A stretch of DNA of 10,586 bases from Opitutales bacterium (GCA_017633865.1 JAGBOM010000203.1:1-10586); one strand, 5' to 3'; counted from the first letter of the stretch, positions 1 through 8,147 are shown. A program made the numbers and translations. The notes: a model not told the origin generated them from the sequence alone.

Positions 1-2
1 AA

Positions 3-503
3 AACGGCGATGTTTGCGTTATCGACTACAAAACCTTCAACAACATACAAACCCGCAAAGACGCGTCCGTGCCCGACGCCTTCCACCGCGCAAGCGAGCT
101 CGACCCTATTTCGGGCGAGCGCGTCTTGAAGTGGGCGGATTTGCAGCTTCCGCTGTACGTCGAGGCCTACAAGCGCCAGTTCAAGCCCGCGGGGAGCGTT
201 TCGTGCGCTTATTTTATCATGGCGAAAAGAATCGAGGACTGCGGAATCTACGAATGGAATATTCCGCCCGACGTTTTGGCCGACGCCCTCGCGTGCGCCG
301 ACGAGGTTGTGGGCGATATTTTGGCGCGCAAATTCGGCGGGGCGGAGTCTTCGAGGGAGGGAGAGCCCGCGCGGGAGCATGTATCCCGAAAAATTACGCC
401 GAAGCCGGTTTCAGAAAAATACGACGACTTCGCGAAATATTTTTCCTTCGCCGACGGGAAAATCGAGGACTTTATCGAATGGGAAAAGGGGGACGGGCAA
501 TGA
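3..503 (+). CDS. addB: AddB-like PD-(D/E)XK nuclease, C-terminal part (5' end outside window)
   Basis: Only the last 166 residues are in the window. They begin within a RecB-type nuclease domain. The catalytic D-x-K strand reads VIDYKTF at residues 6-12 (bases 18-38). It is followed by the family's Q-x3-Y motif in LQLPLY (residues about 50-55). These two motifs in this order are typical of the C-terminal nuclease of AddB and related helicase-exonuclease subunits, which work with AddA on broken DNA ends. The stop TGA overlaps the start of the AddA-like gene by four bases (ATGA), so the two are translationally coupled, and this supports the AddB assignment. AddB proteins often carry a C-terminal iron-sulfur cysteine cluster; the cysteines here are isolated and no CxxC-type cluster follows the nuclease motifs. 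It could be a generic PD-(D/E)XK family protein of the same operon. The nuclease domain is clear; the exact symbol is an inference. Confidence 0.8.
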   Translation, partial: NGDVCVIDYKTFNNIQTRKDASVPDAFHRASELDPISGERVLKWADLQLPLYVEAYKRQFKPAGSVSCAYFIMAKRIEDCGIYEWNIPPDVLADALACADEVVGDILARKFGGAESSREGEPAREHVSRKITPKPVSEKYDDFAKYFSFADGKIEDFIEWEKGDGQ

Positions 504-3500
504 GAATATCTCCGAAATCCGAAATATTGTCGAACGAGAGGGCTGTCGCGAACGCGGGCAGCGGCAAGACGTACAGGCTTGTCGGCAGGTTTATCGCGCT
601 CGCGTGCGTTTCAAAGCCGGAGGAAATCTGCGCGCTTACTTTTACGCGAATGGCGGCCTCGGAATTTCTCGACGAAATTTTAAAGCGCCTCGCCGAGGCC
701 TCGCTGAGCCCCGAAAAAGCCGGGGAGCTCTCCGCGGAGCTCAAGCTTTTCGGGCTGGAAAACGATTACGGCAGGGCGGATTTTTGCGCGCTTTTGCGCA
801 GGGTTGTCGAGAGCCTGCCAAGGCTGAAGCTTTCGACAATCGACGCTTTCGAGGCGGCGTTCGCCTCGGCTTTCGCAAACGAGCTCGGCATATTTTCCTC
901 CATAAGCGTCATGGACGACTTCCGCCAGGACGCCGCCAGAAAAGGCGTCTTAAAAACGCTTTTCAACCGCTTGATGTCCGACGCGCGCTCGAAGAACGCG
1001 CTTTTAAGCGAGATAGAACAAGCCTCATACGGCGCCATGGACAAAGCCGTTTTTGAAACTGTCGGCGGCTATGTCGACAACGCCGCGGATTTGCTCGCGG
1101 AGGTTCCCGACCTTGAGCGCTGGGGCAATCCGGACGATTTCCGCTTCGGGCTCGCGCCTTTGAACAATTCGAGCCTTGAGGAGTGCGCCGCAGACTTTGA
1201 ATTTTTGTCAAACGGCGTTCAAAATCCCGAAATGTTCGGCGTTGAAGACCCTAAAACTTTCGCGTCGAAATTCGGCCCGTTTCTTACGATGTTTAGAAAA
1301 TTGATTTCGGGCAAGGATATAGGCACCGCCATCGACGTGGCGAGGTTCGCCGAGTGGATTCGCTCCGGCAAAAAAATCGAGGATTTTTACGTGGAGCACA
1401 TCGTAAAAAAGGAAAAAATCCATGAAACCTTAAAATTCCCGCCCGAGCTTGCGGTGCGCGTAAAAAGGCTCGCCGCCGCGCTAATCGGCGGGGCTTTTAG
1501 CCGCGCGCTTGCTTCGGCTAAAAGCATAGGCAAAATCGCCTCCGCCTACGAGGAGTTCTACGCGCGGGACATAAGGATGAAGGGCTTGCTGGAGTTTGAG
1601 GACTTTGCGAAACTGATTGCCTCGGGCGGCGGAACTTTTGAAAGGTCGCTCGTCGAATACAGAATAGACTCGCGCTTCAAGCATTGGCTTTTAGACGAAT
1701 TTCAGGACACTTCAAGGGCTCAGTGGGGTGCTCTAAAAAACCTGCTCGACGAAGTTTTGCAGGACGGTTCCGGCGAAAGAACTTTGTTTTATGTGGGCGA
1801 CAAAAAGCAGTCGATTTACGGTTTTAGGGGCGCGGATTCCGCCTTGTTCGACGAAGTTTTCGACTCCTACTCGCACACGCTTTTCGACAGCCCCCGCCGG
1901 CTGGTGGAGTCGAGGCGCTCTTCCGCGCCTGTTATAGACGCTGTAAACGCGCTTTTTGAGTCTCCGATTCTCGCCGAAATGAACGCCGAGGCCGCCGCCG
2001 ACTGGGCGAAAGATTGGGACAGGCACTCCGCCTACGCCGGCAACGGCGAAAACGGCTGCGTGGCTCTCATAGAGGAGCCCGAAGACGGGGAGGGGCTCGT
2101 GCGCGAAATTCTCTCGATGCTAAGGGTTTTGTACGCGAAAAAGCCGGAGCTTTCGTGCGCCATTTTAACCAGCACAAACAAGGAGGCCACCGCAATTTTG
2201 GAGGGCTTGCGCGCGCTTAAAACCAGAGACGACAAGTTCAGCGTTTCGGGCGAGATCGACCTCGCCACTTCTACGGACAACCTCCAAAACGTCGCGATTT
2301 TGTCGGCAATCAACTACGCATTCCACCCGCTTGAAAATTCCGACAAAATGTTCCTCGAGTCCGCCGCTTTCGGCGAATATTTTTCTCGGCCGAAAAACCG
2401 CGCGGCGCTTCTCGACGCCGCCTACCGCCGCGGTTTTGAGGGCGCGGTTTTGCTCGCGGCTGAAGCTTGGAGCGCGGCGGGGGGCGGAACCGACCCGGAC
2501 AGGCTCGGCGAGCTCCTTAAAACCGCAAGGAATTTCGACGCCTCCGGGGGAGGCTCCGTCGAGGACTTTCTCGGCAGCGCCAAGGCGTACAGCAAGCGCG
2601 AAAGCTCAAAAAAGGCGTCGGTCGCGGTTATGACGATTTACAAGGCTAAGGGGCTCACCTTTGACGTCGCGATTTTGACGGACCTGAAAAATCCCAGAGG
2701 CGGCAAGCGCGGCCTTGTCCGCGTCAAAACGCCCAACGGAATTTCCGTAATAAATATGCCGCCGAAGAACCTGTGCGAGTTCGACGAAAAATTGCGCGAA
2801 ACAAGCTTGCGCATGGAAAGCCGGGAGGTTTACGACAATTTTTGCAAATTCTACGTGGCCTGCACGAGGCCGCGGAAGGCGCTTTATATGTTTGTTCCGC
2901 CCGACAAGAAAGGCAGCTCCGCAAAGACGTGCTTTGGCGACGTCGCAAAGCGGACGTTCGCGAACTTGGCCCCGTCGGGCGTCTTTGACGGGGTGGATTT
3001 AAAAGTGGCGTATGGCAAAGCCGACTGGTTCGACTTCGAGAGCGCCGCAGACCCCCGGCAAAAGGCGGATTTTGAAGAGCCTAAAATCGAAACTCTTAAT
3101 AGCCCCTCTCTTGCCCCGCAGCCCGCCGCCGCCGCGGCTCCGAGCGCCCGCGAGCCTCAAAAAATCGTCGGGCTCGACGCGTATTTAAAGAATTTGAAGG
3201 GAAGGGCTTTCGGCTCGGCGGCGCACTTCGTTCTTTCAAAAATAAAATATTTGGAGGACGCGGAGCCCGCCATCGCCGCCTACGCGGGCGGAGACGAGGC
3301 CTTGAAAAACTATTTGCGCGCGGCGTTTAAAAACGAGGGCTTCGCGCGGTTTTTTAGGCGCGAGGAGAATTTGGAGGTCTTGACCGAATACGCGTTTACG
3401 CGCTTTAGCGGAGGCGTAGCCTCAAGCGGCGCGATAGACCGCCTAATGCTTTACAAGTCCGCGGACGGAAGGGTTCTGAAGGCTTTAATCGCCGACTATA

Positions 3501-3655
3501 AAACCGACAGCGCCCCCGCCTTGGAGCTCGCCGAAAAATACGCGCCGCAGTTGCGCGCTTATAAAAGCGCTGTCGCGGATTCGTTCGGCTTGGCGGAGGC
3601 GGACGTGGAGGCGTTTATTTTGTCGCCGTCGGCGGGCGGGGCGGTTAGCGTTTAG
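500..3655 (+). CDS. addA: AddA-like ATP-dependent helicase/nuclease (UvrD family)
   Basis: This 1051-residue protein is a superfamily 1A helicase with a C-terminal nuclease, the layout of AddA. Visible motifs: Walker A ANAGSGKT (17-24), motif Ia around LTFTRMAA (46-53), STIDAF (112-117), Walker B LLDEFQDT (397-404), motif III VGDKKQSIYGFRGA (432-445), motif V TIYKAKGLTFD (712-722) and motif VI YVACTRPRKAL (785-795). An Ala/Pro-rich linker (about 863-885) leads to the nuclease: GSAAHFVL (905-912), GAIDRLM (978-983), IADYKTD (D999, K1001) and the QLRAY motif (1017-1021). The reading frame is open further upstream, but the ATG at 500 is preferred: it overlaps the addB-like stop, a purine-rich AAAAGGGGGA at 484-493 precedes it, and Walker A then sits near the N terminus as in the family. 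It unwinds and degrades DNA ends for recombination repair. All catalytic residues appear intact. Confidence 0.93.
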   Translation: MRISPKSEILSNERAVANAGSGKTYRLVGRFIALACVSKPEEICALTFTRMAASEFLDEILKRLAEASLSPEKAGELSAELKLFGLENDYGRADFCALLRRVVESLPRLKLSTIDAFEAAFASAFANELGIFSSISVMDDFRQDAARKGVLKTLFNRLMSDARSKNALLSEIEQASYGAMDKAVFETVGGYVDNAADLLAEVPDLERWGNPDDFRFGLAPLNNSSLEECAADFEFLSNGVQNPEMFGVEDPKTFASKFGPFLTMFRKLISGKDIGTAIDVARFAEWIRSGKKIEDFYVEHIVKKEKIHETLKFPPELAVRVKRLAAALIGGAFSRALASAKSIGKIASAYEEFYARDIRMKGLLEFEDFAKLIASGGGTFERSLVEYRIDSRFKHWLLDEFQDTSRAQWGALKNLLDEVLQDGSGERTLFYVGDKKQSIYGFRGADSALFDEVFDSYSHTLFDSPRRLVESRRSSAPVIDAVNALFESPILAEMNAEAAADWAKDWDRHSAYAGNGENGCVALIEEPEDGEGLVREILSMLRVLYAKKPELSCAILTSTNKEATAILEGLRALKTRDDKFSVSGEIDLATSTDNLQNVAILSAINYAFHPLENSDKMFLESAAFGEYFSRPKNRAALLDAAYRRGFEGAVLLAAEAWSAAGGGTDPDRLGELLKTARNFDASGGGSVEDFLGSAKAYSKRESSKKASVAVMTIYKAKGLTFDVAILTDLKNPRGGKRGLVRVKTPNGISVINMPPKNLCEFDEKLRETSLRMESREVYDNFCKFYVACTRPRKALYMFVPPDKKGSSAKTCFGDVAKRTFANLAPSGVFDGVDLKVAYGKADWFDFESAADPRQKADFEEPKIETLNSPSLAPQPAAAAAPSAREPQKIVGLDAYLKNLKGRAFGSAAHFVLSKIKYLEDAEPAIAAYAGGDEALKNYLRAAFKNEGFARFFRREENLEVLTEYAFTRFSGGVASSGAIDRLMLYKSADGRVLKALIADYKTDSAPALELAEKYAPQLRAYKSAVADSFGLAEADVEAFILSPSAGGAVSV

Positions 3656-3672
3656 CGTATTGAATTGGGCGC

Positions 3673-3718
3673 AAAAAAGGCGCGGGCGGCTGTTTGCAAA
3701 AAACGCCCGCGCTTTTTT
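3673..3718. terminator. Bidirectional intrinsic terminator between addA and smc
   Basis: A perfect 9-bp GC stem (GCGCGGGCG at 3680-3688 with CGCCCGCGC at 3704-3712) is flanked by six A on the left and six T on the right. It therefore reads as a rho-independent terminator on both strands. It lies exactly between two convergent genes, 24 bases after the addA stop and 13 bases before the smc stop. Confidence 0.85.
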
Positions 3719-3725
3719 CGGGAGT

Positions 3726-6700
3726 TTATATTTCGTCCGAAATTTCGCCGGATTCGGTGTCGTTTGATTCGGGGTTAAATCGCATGGAAATCAGCTTTGT
3801 AACGCCGCGCTCCTGCATGGTTACGCCGTAGATTGTGTCGGCCGCCGAAACCGTCTTTTTGCTGTGCGAGATTACCAAGAACTGCGAGTATTTTGTAAAC
3901 TCTTTTAGAATGTCGGTATAGCGGCCGATGTTCGCGTCGTCAAGCGGGGCGTCGAGCTCGTCGAGCACGCAGAAGGGGCTTGGCTTTACCATATAGATTG
4001 CAAAAAGCAGCGACACCGCCGTCATTGTGCGCTGCCCGCCGGAAAGCAGCGACAGGCTTTTCAGCACCGTTCCCGGGGGGCGGGCGACAATTTCTATGCC
4101 GCTGTCGAGCATGTCCTCGCTTTCGACAAGCCGCAGGTCCGCCGCGCCGCCGCCGAAGATTTTTTTGAAGGTGAACTCGAAGTTTTTGCGGATTTGCTCG
4201 AAGGTTTCCGAGAATAGCTTTTGGCTTTTTTCGTTGATTTCGTCGATAGCCGAAACAAGCTCGTTTTTGGATTTCCAGAGGTCGGAGCTTTGCGAGTTTA
4301 AAAAGTCGAAGCGCTCTTTTAGCTCGGCGTACTCCTCGATGGCCACGAGGTTTACGGAGCCCATGGCCGAGATTTTGTCGCGCAGCTCCTTTGCCTCGTT
4401 TTCTATCGCGGCGAAGTCGGCGGAGTCCATCTTGTCGAAATCCTCCTGTGTGGGCTCGCCGCGCGGGGCTTTGGGCTTTGCGGAGATTTCGCCGTCCTCA
4501 AGCTCGTCGAGGTTCAGCTTTATTTCAAACTGCTCGTCGGCGAGCCAGAGCTCGCGCTTCCAGTCTGTGGAGGCGATGTCGGTTTCGTAGTCGGCGAGCA
4601 TCCTTTCGCTTATGAAGCTTAGGCGCGACTTCATCGAGGCGAGCCTCACCTCGATTTCGTTTTTCGACATCGCCATTGCGTTTTGGCGCGTCCGCAGGAC
4701 GTTCAGAGCTTCCTCGAATTCCGAAATTTGCTTTTCCTCAAGCGCGAGCTTTTCGCGCAGGGAGTCCGCGGCCTTGGCGGAATTTTCAAGCTCCGCCGAA
4801 ATGCTTTGCGCTTTTTGCGCGAGGCTTTGGGCCTCGGCTTCGAGCGAGCTTATGAGGGTTTCGGTGGAGGCTTTTTCCTGGGCGCGCCTTGAGAGCTGGT
4901 CGAGCGTTTCCTGCCGCTGGAGCTTTACGGCGGATATGCCCTTTTCGATGCTTTCGAGGGCGGACTTCTTTTCGGCGAGGTCGAGCTTTGCCGCCGACAG
5001 AGCCGAGAACTTTTGCTCCTTCTCCGACTGAAGGCTCGAAATTTTCTGCTCCAGCTCGGCGATTCGGATTTTGCCGCCCTCGATTTCGGCCTCCGCCTCT
5101 TCCATGGCTTGGCGGGCGGCGTCGAGCTTCGTTTGGGCCTCGTAGCGCGAATTTTCCATTTCGTCAAGCAGGCGCTGGAGCTTTTCGGCGTCAGAGCGCT
5201 TTTGCGATATGTTGGCCTCCTCCGCCTTTGTTTGCGCGTCGATTCGGGTAAGCTCCCTTTTGATTTCGGCGGCGGCGGCCTTCGCGTTTTCGGCTTCGCT
5301 TTCGGCAAGGTCGAGCTCGGCCTGTATCGACATGGCCTGCTCGTTTAGGCGGGTAAGCTCGGCGTTGTCTTTTGCGGTTTCGTCGTTTAGGCGCTTAATT
5401 TCGCGGTTGCGCAGCAGGAAGCTCGATTCGGTGTCCTTATTCTCGCCGTTTGAAACGTACAGCATGCCGCGGCTGTCCAAAACGGAGCGGTCGCGCGAGA
5501 CGGCGAGGGCGAAAGCGAAATTCGGGTTCGAGCTCGCGTAGCGCCGGAAGGCGCAGATGTCCTCGCAGAAATAGCAGCCGCCCACAAGATTCTTCACGAG
5601 GGCTTTGAGCGATTCGTCGTCGCGGTCGGCGCGCACGAAGTCCTCCGCCCTGTACACGCCTTCGGGCAGGTCTTGCGGGACGGGGAACTCCGCGCCCTTC
5701 GTTTGGAAGCAGGCCTTGCCCATGCGGTTTTCGCGGAAGGCCTCGATTATGGCGGGGAGCTTTTCGGGGTCGGGCAGGGCGACGGCGTCGATTGCAGCGC
5801 CCATCATGCTTTCAAAGGCCGCCGTCCACTCCTCGGCAACGTCTATGCTTTGGCTTATGATTTTCGTTTCGGAGGGCGGGAGAACGTCGGCTATTTTGCC
5901 CTGCATTATCGCCTTTACGCCGTCCGAAAAGCCCTCCATGCGCTTTTGGAAATCGTTTAAAAGGCTGAGGCGCGCGGCCTTTCCGGCGAGGGCTCTGTCC
6001 ATATTTTGGATTTGCGCCTGGCAGTCGCGGTAGCGGCCGCGGGTTTCGTCGACTTTTTTGGAGGCGCTTAAAATGTCGCTTTCCGACGAGGCGAGCCGCT
6101 CGTTTGCGCTTTCGGCGGCGTATTTGATTTCGTCGAGCTTGCGGGAGAGAACCTGCATTTCCTCGCGCGCCTGAAAGAGGGCGTCGCTTGCGGAGGCGTG
6201 GCGAACCTGGTAGCTTTTTAAGTCGAGCTCGAGAGTCGTGCAGTTGGAGCGGTTCCTTGTGAGCGCGCCCTCGCGCACGAGCTGGTCCTGCTTGGCGGAG
6301 TCGAGCTCGGCCTTGGCCTTTAAAAGCTCGCTTTCAGTCTCGGCGAGCTTGGCGTTTTGAAGCTCGAAGTTCTCGCCGCTTCCGTAAACGAGGTCGAGCT
6401 GCATCTGGCGGGTTTCGCCGTCGCCCTTCATCCGCCCGTCGAGCGACTCCAGCTGGCGGGTTAGAGCCTCCGCCTCGCTTTGGATTTGCGCTATCCTGTC
6501 AAAAAGGTCTTTCTTTCGCAGTTTTGAAAATTCCGAGCCGTGCTCCGCGCTTTCCTTCTGCGAGCGAAGCTCGGCGATTGCCGCGCGCGCGCTTTCAAGA
6601 TTTGCCGAAGTCTGCGCGCGGTTGGAGCGAAGCGCGGCGAGCTCCTCCTCCATTTGCGCGAGGGCGGCTTTCGACTCCTCGAACTCCGCCGAGATTTTGC

Positions 6701-7445
6701 CGAGGCTTGCCTCGTCTTTTTCGACATCGCGTTGTTGCTCGGCGTAGTTTTTCGCGTTTAGGGAAATATCGAGATGGCGCAGGCGGTGGCTTAGCCTTTT
6801 GTAGCGCAGGGCTTTTGACGCCTGGCGCTTTAGCGTGCCGATTTGCCTGCCGATTTCCTCGATGCGGTCGGTGATTCGCGCGAGGTTCTGGTCGACGAGG
6901 GCGAGCTTTGCGAGGGCCTCGCGCCGCTGGGTTTTGTATTTTGTGATTCCCGCGGCCTCCTCGAAAATCGAGCGCCTTTCGCCGGGGTTGGAGGACAGTA
7001 TTTGGTCTATCTGCCCCTGAACCATGAACGAGTAGGATACGCGGCCTATGCCGGTGTCCATAAACAGGTGCTGTATGTCCTTAAGGCGCGAGGCCTTGCC
7101 GTTTATGTAGTATTCGCTGCCGCCGTCGCGTGAGACTTTGCGGGATATTTCGACCTCGTTAAAGTTTGTGCCGAGCTGCTTTTCGCAGTCGCTGAATAAA
7201 AGGGATACTTCGCAGAATTGAAGGGGCTTGCGCTTGTCGGTGCCCTGGAAGATTACGTCCTGCATCTTTCCGCCGCGCAGGGCTTTCGCGCTTTGCTCGC
7301 CGAGCACCCAGCGTATGGAGTCGACAATGTTGCTTTTGCCGCAGCCGTTCGGGCCGACAATGCAGGTAATGCCCTTGGGCAGAACCATTTGGGTTTTGTC
7401 CGCAAAGCTTTTAAAGCCGTTTATGACTACTTGTTTTAAAAACAT
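3726..7445 (-). CDS. smc: Chromosome segregation/condensation ATPase SMC
   Basis: This 1239-residue protein has the full SMC layout. The N-terminal head has Walker A GPNGCGKS (31-38), then LRGGKMQDVIFQGT (56-69) and SFMVQGQIDQIL (139-150). Two long Glu/Lys/Ala-rich coiled-coil arms enclose a hinge at about 500-675. The C-terminal head carries the signature LLSGGQR (1133-1139), Walker B FCVLDELDAPLDD (D1162, E1163) and the H-loop VISHSKKT (H1194). SMC dimers with ScpA/ScpB compact and resolve chromosomes. The frame is open 66 codons further upstream, but that stretch is low-complexity, basic and full of hairpins; MFLKQ matches the family start, so the ATG at 7443-7445 is chosen. It has no Shine-Dalgarno, only an A run before it. 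Oddities: a Cys-x2-Cys-x3-Cys cluster in the hinge (624, 627, 631), no clear Gly-Gly end to the hinge, and an acidic linker at about 981-1008 before the C-terminal head. Confidence 0.96.
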   Translation of the reverse strand: MFLKQVVINGFKSFADKTQMVLPKGITCIVGPNGCGKSNIVDSIRWVLGEQSAKALRGGKMQDVIFQGTDKRKPLQFCEVSLLFSDCEKQLGTNFNEVEISRKVSRDGGSEYYINGKASRLKDIQHLFMDTGIGRVSYSFMVQGQIDQILSSNPGERRSIFEEAAGITKYKTQRREALAKLALVDQNLARITDRIEEIGRQIGTLKRQASKALRYKRLSHRLRHLDISLNAKNYAEQQRDVEKDEASLGKISAEFEESKAALAQMEEELAALRSNRAQTSANLESARAAIAELRSQKESAEHGSEFSKLRKKDLFDRIAQIQSEAEALTRQLESLDGRMKGDGETRQMQLDLVYGSGENFELQNAKLAETESELLKAKAELDSAKQDQLVREGALTRNRSNCTTLELDLKSYQVRHASASDALFQAREEMQVLSRKLDEIKYAAESANERLASSESDILSASKKVDETRGRYRDCQAQIQNMDRALAGKAARLSLLNDFQKRMEGFSDGVKAIMQGKIADVLPPSETKIISQSIDVAEEWTAAFESMMGAAIDAVALPDPEKLPAIIEAFRENRMGKACFQTKGAEFPVPQDLPEGVYRAEDFVRADRDDESLKALVKNLVGGCYFCEDICAFRRYASSNPNFAFALAVSRDRSVLDSRGMLYVSNGENKDTESSFLLRNREIKRLNDETAKDNAELTRLNEQAMSIQAELDLAESEAENAKAAAAEIKRELTRIDAQTKAEEANISQKRSDAEKLQRLLDEMENSRYEAQTKLDAARQAMEEAEAEIEGGKIRIAELEQKISSLQSEKEQKFSALSAAKLDLAEKKSALESIEKGISAVKLQRQETLDQLSRRAQEKASTETLISSLEAEAQSLAQKAQSISAELENSAKAADSLREKLALEEKQISEFEEALNVLRTRQNAMAMSKNEIEVRLASMKSRLSFISERMLADYETDIASTDWKRELWLADEQFEIKLNLDELEDGEISAKPKAPRGEPTQEDFDKMDSADFAAIENEAKELRDKISAMGSVNLVAIEEYAELKERFDFLNSQSSDLWKSKNELVSAIDEINEKSQKLFSETFEQIRKNFEFTFKKIFGGGAADLRLVESEDMLDSGIEIVARPPGTVLKSLSLLSGGQRTMTAVSLLFAIYMVKPSPFCVLDELDAPLDDANIGRYTDILKEFTKYSQFLVISHSKKTVSAADTIYGVTMQERGVTKLISMRFNPESNDTESGEISDEI

Positions 7446-7463
7446 TTTTTTGCGCGTTATTGC

Positions 7464-7493
7464 ACGCCAAAGACGTTTGCAGTTGGCGTTTTT
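7464..7493 (+). terminator. Hairpin with T run near the smc start (terminator-like on plus strand)
   Basis: ACGCCAA (7464-7470) pairs perfectly with TTGGCGT (7483-7489) across a 12-base loop, followed on the plus strand by TTTTTATT. No plus-strand gene is upstream to be terminated. On the minus strand the same stem lies 18 bases before the smc ATG, so it may instead be a structure in the smc leader. Confidence 0.35.
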
Positions 7494-7502
7494 ATTAAGA
7501 AG

Positions 7503-7533
7503 TTTATAGTAGGGCTTTTCGCGCTTCGGGCAA
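7503..7533 (-). promoter_or_regulatory. Possible smc promoter
   Basis: On the minus strand, TTGCCC (7533-7528) and TATAAA (7508-7503) resemble -35 and -10 boxes, about 58 bases upstream of the smc ATG. The spacer is 19 bases, longer than ideal for sigma-70, and other AT-rich hexamers lie nearby, including another TATAAA at 7542-7537. This is a weak call. Confidence 0.25.
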
Positions 7534-7568
7534 GTTTTTATATGATAATTTTGAGCTTTTATGCGCCT

Positions 7569-7604
7569 GGCGGTTCTCGTTTTTTTAGAGCCGCCCGTTT
7601 TTTT
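7569..7604 (+). terminator. Second terminator-like hairpin in the smc upstream gap
   Basis: GGCGGTTCT (7569-7577) pairs with AGAGCCGCC (7587-7595), nine pairs including one G-T, followed by CG and seven T (7598-7604). This is a good intrinsic terminator shape on the plus strand, but no plus-strand gene is visible upstream. It could stop antisense transcription or be a boundary structure. Confidence 0.45.
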
Positions 7605-7635
7605 AATTTTTGTTTGAGGTAAGAAAGTTTGACCT

Positions 7636-7675
7636 GTCGCCAAAAGTCGCCAAAAGCCGCAGAATGTCGCTAAAA
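7636..7675. repeat. 10-bp tandem repeat, four units (GTCGCCAAAA type)
   Basis: Two perfect units GTCGCCAAAA (7636-7645 and 7646-7655) are followed in phase by GCCGCAGAAT (7656-7665) and GTCGCTAAAA (7666-7675), which are degenerate. An inverted TTTGGCGA occurs at 7733-7740. The spacing is close to one helical turn, as in protein-binding iterons or recombinase arm sites, but no function can be read from sequence alone. Confidence 0.6.
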
Positions 7676-7853
7676 TAGGGATTTTGGAAAAATTTTTACG
7701 CCGCAGCTTGGTTTGACCTATTTGGCTCCAAATTTGGCGATAATGTCAACCCTTTGACCAGTTTAAAAAAAATTGCCGGAGCGCGCATCACGCCCTGGAA
7801 CTCCAATTTAATGGTTGGAGAGTATCGACCATCTCCACCATCTCTTTTTTGAC

Positions 7854-7888
7854 AAAAAAACGGACTGCAAAACGTTTGCAATCCGTTT
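7854..7888 (-). terminator. Intrinsic terminator of the 76-aa/amidoligase operon
   Basis: On the minus strand, AAACGGATTGCAAA pairs with TTTGCAGTCCGTTT with a single mismatch around a three-base loop, and runs into seven T (7860-7854). It lies 22 bases beyond the stop of the 76-aa gene and is correctly oriented to end that operon. Confidence 0.8.
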
Positions 7889-7909
7889 GAAGATTATATG
7901 CAACGCGTT

Positions 7910-8140
7910 TTAATCGCGCCTTGAAAGGAATCCGCAGCGGACTAAATCGGCGAGAGCCTTATCGAGATCTTCCGTATTTATTTCCGAGCCGTCATATTCC
8001 TTGCATCTGCGGGCAAGTTCGCGCAAAAAAGCCCCCAAATCGCCCTCCGGATTAAAAGACGAGCCTCTTACCGCCTCGAGGATTTCGCGGGTATTGTCGC
8101 CCGTCACAAAGCCGCCGCCGCGCATTTCGTATTTTGCCAT
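7910..8140 (-). CDS. Small protein of unknown function, coupled to amidoligase gene
   Basis: This 76-residue soluble protein has no signal peptide or membrane segment, and I do not recognise its family. The N-terminal part (MRGGGFVTGD, 6-15) is Gly-rich. Two predicted helical stretches follow (about 18-26 and 34-48), then an acidic segment (about 50-66) and a short end in GFLSRRD. It starts 7 bases after the amidoligase stop. Its Shine-Dalgarno AAAGGAG (8158-8152) lies in the last codons of the amidoligase, 11 bases before the ATG, so the two genes are translationally coupled and probably function together. It is followed by a clear terminator, so it is the last gene of a two-gene unit. A role as partner, regulator or substrate of the amidoligase is inference from position only. 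Confidence 0.8.
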   Translation of the reverse strand: MAKYEMRGGGFVTGDNTREILEAVRGSSFNPEGDLGAFLRELARRCKEYDGSEINTEDLDKALADLVRCGFLSRRD

Positions 8141-8147
8141 AGTATTA

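Larger units (their letters stand above)
7446..7909. other. 464-base gap without a convincing gene (smc leader and accessory-region edge)
   Basis: I find no supported coding region here. The smc-proximal half contains a possible smc promoter and two hairpins. The distal half contains four 10-bp tandem units at 7636-7675, three TTTGACC motifs (7628, 7712, 7753) and the terminator of the downstream minus-strand operon. Base composition is more AT-rich than in the housekeeping genes. The stretch marks the transition from conserved to accessory DNA. Confidence 0.6.

Noticed and set aside
14..499. Upstream extension of the addA frame
   Set aside because: It is the +1 shadow of the addB nuclease domain, whose motifs are clear in the other frame; ATG at 500 overlaps the addB stop.
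4027..4590. 187-codon plus-strand frame within smc
   Set aside because: Ser/Arg-rich antisense shadow of the SMC coiled coil and head; no ribosome site or motifs.
5605..6033. 142-codon plus-strand frame within smc
   Set aside because: Antisense shadow over the hinge; smc motifs are continuous on the other strand.
7446..7643. 66-codon N-terminal extension of smc
   Set aside because: Basic low-complexity sequence spanning two hairpins; the conserved SMC start MFLKQ begins at 7445.
7636..7675. CRISPR array
   Set aside because: Units are 10 bp with no spacers and no cas genes are present.
7713..7744. Plus-strand promoter TTGACC...GATAAT
   Set aside because: Spacer of 20 bases is too long and there is no plus-strand gene downstream before the opposing operon.
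7813..7850. Plus-strand hairpin GGTTGGAGA/TCTCCACC followed by T run
   Set aside because: Stem has a bulge and the T run is several bases away; too weak to call a terminator.
7696..7881. 61-codon minus-strand frame between smc and the 76-aa gene
   Set aside because: Its start lies inside the terminator hairpin of the operon, it has no ribosome site, and the composition is not gene-like.
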